Positions 1-6,900 of a DNA stretch of 9,727 bases are shown one piece after another. Numbering within the stretch: the first letter of the stretch is position 1; each line of letters begins with the position of its first letter. The translations under genes were made by a program, and so were the position numbers. The notes beneath the pieces are model-generated. The model ran no database searches. It had not been told where the DNA came from and was given only the letters and a program-made list of their open reading frames with translations. This DNA is from Actinomycetota bacterium (GTDB lineage: Bacteria; Actinomycetota; Actinomycetes; S36-B12; UBA5976): the NCBI GenBank assembly GCA_017853815.1, contig JAFMIT010000058.1, forward strand, positions 1 through 9,727, written 5' to 3'.

Positions 1-1
1 G

Positions 2-508
2 GCGTTGATGGTCTTGCCGTTGCAGACCTCACTTGTGCCGGTTGTTCGTGGCCTTCGCGCCATCAACGATCTCACTGGCATCAAGCTGATTGGCACCTTC
101 CCGGGCGCTTGGTTGATGCACGCCTCGTTCGCCTTGCCACTTGCGATCTATATTTTGCGAAACTACATGATGACTCTACCGACGGCTTTGATCGAAGCAG
201 CTCGTGTGGATGGCGCTACGTACTACCAAATTTTCTGGCGACTTGTGATGCCAATGTCTGTCCCTGCGCTGGCATCATTCGCCATCTTCCAGTTCCTCTG
301 GGTATGGAACGACTACTTGATTGCGTTCATTTTCGTGGACTCAAAACCTGTCATGACGTATCGATTGCTCCGACTGCTTGGTCAGTACGGTGATGGTTGG
401 CAGAACGTTGCCGCTGGCTCGTTCATCGCTTTGATTGTGCCGATCATCCTGTTCTTCAGCATGCAGCGGTTCTTCGTGCGCGGACTCACGGCTGGTTCGG
501 TTAAGTAG
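2..508 (+). CDS. Sugar ABC transporter permease, MalG-like (5' partial)
   Basis: This is the C-terminal part of an inner-membrane permease of a binding-protein-dependent ABC importer, probably of the carbohydrate (CUT1, MalG/LacG-type) family. The frame is open to the left window edge, so the true start lies upstream; the TTG at 5 and ATG at 8 are internal codons. About 168 of the usual roughly 280 residues are present. Visible evidence is the EAA loop that docks on the ATPase (EAARVDGATYYQIFWRLVMP, near bases 194-253), preceded by a hydrophobic segment with ALPLAIYILRNY. It is followed by two more membrane segments (ASFAIFQFLWVWNDYLIAF and FIALIVPIILFFSM) and the typical MalG-family ending QRFFVRGLTAGSVK. 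It is probably the last gene of its transporter operon, because a strong hairpin follows 19 bases after the stop. The sugar transported cannot be told from this fragment. Confidence 0.93.
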   Translation, partial: ALMVLPLQTSLVPVVRGLRAINDLTGIKLIGTFPGAWLMHASFALPLAIYILRNYMMTLPTALIEAARVDGATYYQIFWRLVMPMSVPALASFAIFQFLWVWNDYLIAFIFVDSKPVMTYRLLRLLGQYGDGWQNVAAGSFIALIVPIILFFSMQRFFVRGLTAGSVK

Positions 509-527
509 CTCTGGAAGAGACCACGTC

Positions 528-556
528 AGGCGGCCCTAGGGCCGCCTTTCGTGTTT
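528..556 (+). terminator. Rho-independent-type terminator after the permease gene
   Basis: A perfect 20-base palindrome at 528-547 (arms AGGCGGCCCT and AGGGCCGCCT) is followed by a T-rich but interrupted tract (TTTCGTGTTT) to 556. Because the palindrome has no spacer, a real hairpin would open a few central bases as loop, leaving a stem of about 8 very G+C-rich pairs. The position, 19 bases past the permease stop and 32 bases before leuS, fits an operon end. The imperfect T tract makes termination efficiency uncertain. Confidence 0.75.
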
Positions 557-567
557 CGTCTGGCTGG

Positions 568-573
568 TAGATT
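568..573 (+). promoter_or_regulatory. Probable leuS -10 element for a leaderless mRNA
   Basis: TAGATT matches the actinobacterial -10 pattern TANNNT and lies exactly 12 to 7 bases before the A of the leuS ATG at 580. Transcription would therefore begin at or next to the start codon. No convincing -35 hexamer is seen at 16-18 bases upstream; that space is taken by the terminator hairpin of the preceding operon. A GAGGG at 575-579 abuts the ATG and is too close to work as a Shine-Dalgarno sequence, which also favours the leaderless reading. Confidence 0.5.
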
Positions 574-579
574 TGAGGG

Positions 580-3060
580 ATGCGCGAAGTAGCTGACCAC
601 CAGCCCGAAGTCGGATATGACCACGAAGCGATTCAGAATCGCTGGCTCCCTGTCTGGGATGAGGTTGCTCCATTTCGTTCTGGTCGGCTCGACGATCCCC
701 GCCCTAAGAAGTACGTCCTCGACATGTTTCCGTACCCCTCTGGTGACCTGCACATGGGGCACGCCGAGGCGTATGCGTTAGGCGATGTGATTGCTCGGTT
801 CTGGGCCCAGAAGGGTTTCAACGTGATGCATCCAATCGGCTGGGACGCTTTCGGTTTACCCGCCGAGAACGCGGCGATTAAGCGTGGCGAAAACCCTCGC
901 ACTTGGACGTACGAAAACATCGAGATGCAAAAGTCATCGATGCGCCGTTATGCGTGCTCGTTCGATTGGGACCGTGTGCTCTACACGTGTGATCCTGAGT
1001 ACTACCGCTGGAATCAGTGGTTCTTCTTGGAGATGTTCAAGCGTGGCTTGGCTTACCGCAAAGCGTCTGCCGTCAACTGGTGCCCCTCCTGTCAGACAGT
1101 TCTCGCCAACGAGCAGGTCGTTCAGGGTCTCTGTGAACGGTGCGACAACGTCGTCACCAAGAAGAAACTCACACAGTGGTATTTGCGCATCACGGACTAC
1201 GCAGACCGCTTGCTCGACGACATGGAACAACTCGAAGGCGAGTGGCCCGACAAGGTGCTGTTGATGCAGCGCAATTGGATTGGCCGTTCGAAGGGCGCAG
1301 AAGTCACCTTTGACATTGAAGGCTCCGATCCAGTCACGGTGTACACGACTCGTCCAGACACTCTCTACGGCGCGACATTCTTCGTCGTCGCGGCTGACTC
1401 GGAGTTGGCAGCCAAGCTTGCCGCCGGCACCTCTGCCGAAGGTGAGTTCCAGGCGTATCTCGACGAGGTCAAGAAGTCGACCGATATCGAACGTCTTGCG
1501 ACTGATCGCCCTAAGACAGGTGTGTTCCTACAGCGTCACGCCATCAACCCTGTCAATGGCGAGAAGCTGCCCATCTACGCATCTGATTATGTGTTGTCTG
1601 ACTACGGCACCGGCGCCATCATGGCTGTGCCCGCACACGATCAGCGTGACCTTGACTTTGCGCGGGCTTTCAACCTGCCCGTGCGAGTAGTGGTTGCTGC
1701 GGACGAAGATCCAGCGCTCACAGGTGTGGCGACCGCGGATGACGGTCCACACGTGAACTCAGGAGATCTCGATGGCCTCAACAAGGCCGACGCCATCGCC
1801 AAAATCATTGCGCAGTTGGAAGCCAAAGGTTTGGGCAAGCCCGCCAAGAACTACCGCCTGCGTGACTGGCTGATTTCGCGTCAGCGTTACTGGGGAACGC
1901 CCATCCCGATCATTCACTGCGATGACTGCGGCGAAGTCGCAGTCCCCGAGGATCAACTTCCAGTCGAATTGCCAGATGCTTCTGGACTGGACCTCAGCCC
2001 GAAGGGCGCTTCACCGCTCGGCGCAGCTGAGGAGTGGGTCAACGTCCCATGTCCCACGTGCGGTAAACCTGCCAAGCGTGACTCAGACACGATGGACACC
2101 TTCGTGGACTCGTCGTGGTACTTCTTGCGCTACCTCAACCCCAATGATTCAGTGCGGGCGTTCGACCCCGAGCTGGCAAAGCAGTGGCTGCCGATTGATC
2201 AATACGTAGGTGGCGTGACTCATGCGATTTTGCACTTGCTGTACGCCCGCTTCTTCACCAAGGTCATGTACGACCTCGATTTGGTGAACTTCACCGAGCC
2301 GTTCAAGCGTCTGCTCAATCAGGGCATGGTGGTCATGAATGGTTCAGCCATGTCGAAGAGCCGTGGCAATTTGGTTCGGCTTTCGGACGAACTCGCCGTG
2401 CACGGCGTCGACGCTGTGCGCCTCACGATGGTGTTCGCGGGTCCTCCAGAAGATGACATCGACTGGGCAGACGTTTCGCCAGCAGGTGCTAAAAAGTTCC
2501 TTGCTCGTGCATGGCGTCTGTCCGGTGAAGTGACGTCCGAACCAGGTGTGAACTTTGCTGATGGCGACGTGGCTTTGCGTAAGGCGACGCACAAGTCCTT
2601 GCACGATGCTGATCTCGCTGTGCAGACCTATCGCTTCAACGTCGCGGTGGCCAAGACGATGGAACTCGTCAATGCCACTCGCAAAGCGATTGATGGTGGT
2701 CTCTCTACTGCCGATCCAGCCGTGCGTGAGGCAGTGGAAGCAGTAGCAATCATGATGTCGCTTGTCGCTCCGTACACATCTGAAGATATGTGGTCACGAC
2801 TGGGTCATGCCCCGTCGGTAGCTCTCGCAGGCTGGCCGACCGTCGACGAACGACTTCTCGTCGATGATTCGGTGACATGCATTGTGCAGATTGCCGGAAA
2901 AGTGCGCGAGCGACTTGAAGTGAGTCCTGACATCAGCGAAGCGGACTTGCAGGCCATGGCGCTTGCAGCGCCCGGCGTGGTCAAGGCCCTCGAGGGCCGC
3001 GACATTCGCACTGTGATTGTTCGGGCACCAAAACTCGTCAACATCGTTCCGGCTTCGTAG
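580..3060 (+). CDS. leuS: Leucyl-tRNA synthetase
   Basis: This cytoplasmic class Ia aminoacyl-tRNA synthetase attaches leucine to tRNA-Leu and edits mischarged products. In its 826 residues the HIGH motif appears as HMGH (58-61) within PYPSGDLHMGH. A first zinc-type cluster is CPSC (168-171) with CERC (185-188). The CP1 editing domain shows TTRPDT (256-261) and GTGAIMAVPAHDQRD (343-357), where D357 probably corresponds to the editing aspartate of the family. A second cysteine cluster is CDDC (447-450) with CPTC (491-494). The catalytic core continues with DTMDTFVDSSWYFLRY (503-518). The KMSKS loop reads AMSKSRGN (590-597), with alanine for the first lysine. An anticodon-binding helical domain and a small C-terminal domain follow. 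The length is complete and compact for a bacterial LeuRS, shorter than the roughly 950-970 residues of mycobacterial and streptomycete enzymes as I recall them. The ATG at 580 is the first possible start after an in-frame TGA at 574. Confidence 0.98.
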   Translation: MREVADHQPEVGYDHEAIQNRWLPVWDEVAPFRSGRLDDPRPKKYVLDMFPYPSGDLHMGHAEAYALGDVIARFWAQKGFNVMHPIGWDAFGLPAENAAIKRGENPRTWTYENIEMQKSSMRRYACSFDWDRVLYTCDPEYYRWNQWFFLEMFKRGLAYRKASAVNWCPSCQTVLANEQVVQGLCERCDNVVTKKKLTQWYLRITDYADRLLDDMEQLEGEWPDKVLLMQRNWIGRSKGAEVTFDIEGSDPVTVYTTRPDTLYGATFFVVAADSELAAKLAAGTSAEGEFQAYLDEVKKSTDIERLATDRPKTGVFLQRHAINPVNGEKLPIYASDYVLSDYGTGAIMAVPAHDQRDLDFARAFNLPVRVVVAADEDPALTGVATADDGPHVNSGDLDGLNKADAIAKIIAQLEAKGLGKPAKNYRLRDWLISRQRYWGTPIPIIHCDDCGEVAVPEDQLPVELPDASGLDLSPKGASPLGAAEEWVNVPCPTCGKPAKRDSDTMDTFVDSSWYFLRYLNPNDSVRAFDPELAKQWLPIDQYVGGVTHAILHLLYARFFTKVMYDLDLVNFTEPFKRLLNQGMVVMNGSAMSKSRGNLVRLSDELAVHGVDAVRLTMVFAGPPEDDIDWADVSPAGAKKFLARAWRLSGEVTSEPGVNFADGDVALRKATHKSLHDADLAVQTYRFNVAVAKTMELVNATRKAIDGGLSTADPAVREAVEAVAIMMSLVAPYTSEDMWSRLGHAPSVALAGWPTVDERLLVDDSVTCIVQIAGKVRERLEVSPDISEADLQAMALAAPGVVKALEGRDIRTVIVRAPKLVNIVPAS

Positions 3061-3079
3061 TCTCTGCGTCCATGACGCT

Positions 3080-3085
3080 TAGTGT
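3080..3085 (+). promoter_or_regulatory. Probable degV -10 element for a leaderless mRNA
   Basis: TAGTGT fits TANNNT and lies exactly 12 to 7 bases before the ATG at 3092, the same geometry as upstream of leuS. No clear -35 hexamer and no Shine-Dalgarno sequence are seen in the 31-base gap after leuS. If real, degV is transcribed from its own start and its mRNA begins at the ATG. Read-through from leuS is also possible because no terminator hairpin is visible between the two genes. Confidence 0.45.
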
Positions 3086-3091
3086 GTGCGC

Positions 3092-3937
3092 ATGACAGTT
3101 GCTGTGGTAACCGACTCGACGGCGTGCTTGCCGGCGTATCGCGTTGAGCAAGCCAACATTGCCGTGGTGCCTGTGCACGTGGTAATCGGGGAGCGGGTCT
3201 ACAACGAAGGCATCGACATCAGTGGGCTTGCTGTCACGACTGCCCTGACTGATGGCCGCGAAGTCTCAACCTCCAAGCCGTCTCCGGAGTCTTTTGCGAA
3301 TGTGTATCGGCAGTTAGCGTTCCAGGGCGCTACCGAGATTGTGTCGATCCATTTGTCGTCAGAGTTGTCGGGCACCTACTCGTCAGCAGTGCTCGCTGCT
3401 CGCGAAGCTCGCATTCCCGTGCGGGTGGTCGATAGTCGGACTGTCGGCTTGGGTCTTGGATTTGCAACGCTCGCCGCAGCAGATGCGGCATTGAGCGGAC
3501 ACGAAATGGATGAGGTAGCTGAGACGGCGCTCAAAGTCGGCCGGGCCTCACGCGTGTGGCTCTACGTCGACACTCTTGAATATTTGCGCCGCGGCGGACG
3601 CATCGGTACCGCACAAGCTGCTGTCGGAACTGCTCTCTCCATCAAGCCGATTCTTGAAATTGCAGGTGGCCGGGTTGTTCCTTGCGACAAAGTGCGTACC
3701 TCGGCTCGGGCACAGCAGCGCTTAATAGAGCTGGGGGTAGAAGCCGCATCAGCGCTTGGCAATCGAGTTGAAATTGGTGTGCAGCACGCTGGGGCTAGGC
3801 CCGCTGCCGAAGCACTCTCTGTTGCCCTCGGTCGGGCGCTGCCTGGCATACCTGTCGTGATTTCTGAAATGGGAGCAGTTTTGGCAGTTCATGCAGGCCC
3901 AGGTGCTCTGGCTGTGATTGTCTCCCCGCTCGCGTAG
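3092..3937 (+). CDS. DegV family fatty-acid-binding protein
   Basis: This is a 281-residue cytoplasmic protein of the DegV family, whose members bind a long-chain fatty acid between two domains; in several bacteria (FakB) they present it to a fatty-acid kinase (FakA) that makes acyl-phosphate. Family signatures are VTDSTACLP (6-14), TSKPSPESF (60-68), SIHLSSELSGTYSSA (85-99), VVDSRTVGLGLGF (112-124), LEYLRRGGRIG (162-172), SIKPILEIAGG (183-193) and HAGPGALAV (267-275). The length is normal for the family. A GTG at 3086 would add two residues. I prefer the ATG at 3092 because MTVAVVTDST matches the usual family N-terminus and because a -10 hexamer is placed correctly for it. No kinase partner is in the window, so a role in fatty-acid activation is inferred from the family. 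The gene often sits beside leuS and comEA in actinobacteria. Confidence 0.94.
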   Translation: MTVAVVTDSTACLPAYRVEQANIAVVPVHVVIGERVYNEGIDISGLAVTTALTDGREVSTSKPSPESFANVYRQLAFQGATEIVSIHLSSELSGTYSSAVLAAREARIPVRVVDSRTVGLGLGFATLAAADAALSGHEMDEVAETALKVGRASRVWLYVDTLEYLRRGGRIGTAQAAVGTALSIKPILEIAGGRVVPCDKVRTSARAQQRLIELGVEAASALGNRVEIGVQHAGARPAAEALSVALGRALPGIPVVISEMGAVLAVHAGPGALAVIVSPLA

Positions 3938-3946
3938 CGAAGCCTG

Positions 3947-3979
3947 TACCTTTAGTAATGGAGCACTAACAAGGGCGGA
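3947..3979 (+). promoter_or_regulatory. Possible promoter and ribosome-binding site of the large Fn3/RCC1 gene
   Basis: TACCTT at 3947-3952 (TANNNT, preceded by TG) could be a -10 hexamer giving a 5' leader of about 24 bases. AAGGGCGGA at 3971-3979 is a purine-rich Shine-Dalgarno-like stretch just ahead of the ATG at 3983. No good -35 hexamer is seen. Unlike leuS, degV and comEA, this gene therefore appears to have a leader and a ribosome-binding site. Transcription with degV is possible, since the gap is only 45 bases and carries no strong hairpin. Confidence 0.35.
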
Positions 3980-3982
3980 TTC

Positions 3983-6900
3983 ATGCGACGTGCAATAGTG
4001 GCAGCACTGGTGGCGATGGCCATGTCGAGCATTGGTCAACCTGCACAGGCAGTTGATGAATTTTCGACGCCGGTGAAGAACCTTTCGGTGGCATCTCGTG
4101 CGGCGTCGAGTGTGACTTTGACGTGGACCGCACCAAACTACGAGGGTCTCGCTCCTGTTGAGTCGTACAACATCTATTTCAAGACAGTGACGGATCCGTT
4201 GTGGAGCCTTGCGACCAACGTGACAACCACGTCTGCTCAAGTGACGGGACTTGCGGCCGCGACTGACTACCAGTTCAAGGTTGCTGCCGTTAACGCATTG
4301 GGGGAGGGCGCTGCAGCGATCTATGGTCAAGCTTTGAGTCTGACCGCTGGCTCCAATCACAGTTGCGTCGTTCGTGGTGATGGCTCGGTGTGGTGTTGGG
4401 GTGCCAATGATTTTGGACAGTTTGGTGCTGGCGATCTCGTGGGGGCAAATACGCCGCGGCGAATCAACGGACTCACTAACGTCACTCATCTGAGCGCCGC
4501 GAGCACCTACGCGTGCGCGATTGCAGCAGGTGCTGTTTCGTGCTTTGGTGACAACACCTTTGGTCAGCTTGGAGATGGCTCGACCATCGCGAGTGCGACA
4601 CCTGTGTCCGTCGTCGGTATCGCTGAGGCCGTTAGTCGAGTTGATGTCGGCGAGACCACAGCGTGTGCAGTGACGGTATCCGGAGCGCTGTACTGCTGGG
4701 GAGACGGCACGAATGCCCTGATTGGTGATGGAAGTACCAATAGCAGCTTGGTCGCCAAGCAGGTGCTGATTGCTGCGGTAGATGTTTCTGTCGGTGTTTC
4801 ACATGCCTGTGCGTTGATGGCCGATGCGTCGGTCTCTTGTTGGGGCTCTGAATCGCTCACGCCAACCACTATCAATGTTGTCCCCAATGCTCTCCAGGTT
4901 TCTGTTGGTGGGGCAGTCGACAGTCCGAGCGTGATCAACGGCTTTGGAGATATGTGCGCCATTACGCAGGCGCGCAGTGTCGTGTGCTGGACGAGTATCA
5001 CGTCCCCTGCGATCGCTATTCCTGGTCCAACCATGACGATGGAATTGAGTGTTGGTACCGGCCATGCCTGCGCGGTGACCACGGGTGGTGCCGCGTGGTG
5101 TTGGGGTTCGAACACAGCGGGTCAGCTGGGTAGCGGCTCAAATCCAAGCGGAATTTCGCCTGTCACTGGTGCGCCTGCGCTCATCGACATTGCAGCAAGT
5201 TCTGATCCTTCGTCGGGTCATACCTGCGCAACAACCTCTGCGGGCAGTGTTTACTGCTGGGGCGCTAACGGCGCGGGTCAGCTGGGCAATGGCAATACGT
5301 TGAATAGCGTGCTGCCGGTTGTCGCCGGAACTTTTGCTCCACTAACCGCTCGCGCCGCAGCTGCAGCCGCGGCAGTTCAGGGTCTCACGTTTGTTTCACG
5401 TACCCAATCGTCGATTGAGGTCTCGTGGACAGGGTTGACGCTTGCGGAGACGGACTTCATCCCACTCACGCATTACCTGGTGGAGACAAGCCGCGATGGA
5501 GTGGTGTGGAAGCAAGAAGCAACCACGGGAGCGGCGACGAGTTTTGTCGCGAACGGACTGACTCCTGCGAGTTCGTACTACATCAGAATCGCAGGTGTGA
5601 CTGCCGCTGGTGCTGGCGCTTACTCAGTCCCGCTTCTCGACCGAACCTCGAACGTCCCCAATCAAGTGAGCGGGCTGCAGTTTGTGTCGCGCACCCCAGG
5701 TGCGATCTCGATCTCGTGGACCGTCCCTGCTTCAGATGGCCTCCCTATTTTGGCGTATCAAGTGGAATGGATGACGGGAAGCGGTTCTTGGCAATCTGCT
5801 GGGGTTGTCGGAAGTACCAGTTACACCATCAACGGTTTGACACCCGCGACGACCTATCGCATCCGTGTCGCTGCGGCGAGCGCAGCAGGCTTCGGTCCAG
5901 CGTCGGCAGAAATCAGTGACCGAACATCGAATACGCCCGACAAGGTCACGGGTGTCAGCCACGTCGATCGCAACGGAAATTCCATCACGGTGTCGTGGAG
6001 CACTCCGACTGCGGATGGCTTGCCGATCATCGGTTACCAAGTTCAATGGTTTGCAGGTTTGTCAGCCAGTCCAAGCTCGATGACGTTGGTGACTCCTGCG
6101 ACAACCACGACAATCAATGGACTCGTGGGTGCGACCACCTATCGAATTCAAATAGCGGGAATATCTGCCGCGGGTGTTGGAACATTTTCAGACGAGTTTG
6201 TCGATCGAACTTTGAATCCGCCGAACGCCGTCACCGGACTGATGAATGCTGGTCGTACTGCTTCCACCATTTCTCTGATCTGGACCGCTCCGGCTGCTGA
6301 CGGACTTGCGGTGACCGAGTACGTCGTGGAATGGGCAACAGCGAGCGGGCCGTGGTCTCAAACGACGGTAACAACCCCGGCTGTCACCTTGAGCGGGCTT
6401 TCGGGGAACACGGATTATCGAATTCGAGTCAGTGCGCGATCGGCTGCTGGCCTCGGAAGTCCCTCTGTGGAGTGGATTGACCACACCTTGCGAGCGCCAG
6501 CCAAAGTGATCGGTATCAACCACATTTCTCGATCCGAATCGACAATCGAGATTTCTTGGCAAACTCCTTCATCTGATGGACTTCCATTGACGCAGATCAA
6601 AATTGAATGGTCGCGAGATGGCCAAAATTGGCCGGCACAGGTGCTGACGGGGCAGTCCGTGAATCTGACTCAGGTGAAACTCACTGGTCTGCAGCCAGCG
6701 AGTGATTACCAAATCCGCATCACTGCGAGCAGTAGCGTCGGTGCGGGCGTGACATCCGACATCTTCCTCGATCGCACATCACATGCGCCCTCCCAGGTCA
6801 CAGGCGTGACGTATGTTGGCCGCTCAGCACGTGCAGTTAGCTTGAGTTGGTCGCGTCCAGACTCTGATGGCATCGCCATCACGGGCTACAAGGTAGAAGC

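Noticed and set aside
2985..2998. 14-base palindrome GGCCCTCGAGGGCC near the leuS 3' end
   Set aside because: It is inside the coding region, encodes normal conserved C-terminal LeuRS sequence, and has no following T tract. Palindromes of this kind arise by chance in G+C-rich codons.
3086..3088. GTG start for degV, two codons upstream of the ATG
   Set aside because: The ATG at 3092 gives the usual family N-terminus and is correctly placed behind a -10 hexamer. The GTG has neither a ribosome-binding site nor such spacing.
3923..3942. Small hairpin around the degV stop (CGCT...AGCG)
   Set aside because: The stem has only about four pairs and no T tract follows directly, so it is too weak to call a terminator.
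3749..4489. 246-codon open frame on the - strand across the degV end and the large gene's start
   Set aside because: It overlaps two well-supported + strand genes. Its translation is rich in Arg, His, Cys and Ser without any domain or hydrophobic pattern, and it has no convincing start signal. It is a shadow frame.
4564..5115. 183-codon open frame on the - strand inside the RCC1 region
   Set aside because: It lies wholly within the propeller-coding part of the large gene. Its low-complexity Thr/Ala/Pro-rich translation mirrors the repeats on the other strand.
5341..5376. Run of alanine codons between the propeller and the Fn3 array, considered as a microsatellite
   Set aside because: The alanines use mixed codons (GCC, GCA, GCT, GCG), so the DNA is not a simple repeat prone to slippage. 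It reads as a protein linker.
5425..5919. 164-codon + strand frame within the Fn3 array
   Set aside because: It is out of frame with the clear Fn3 repeats and gives a Cys- and Arg-rich sequence with no recognisable domain. It is a shadow of the real frame.
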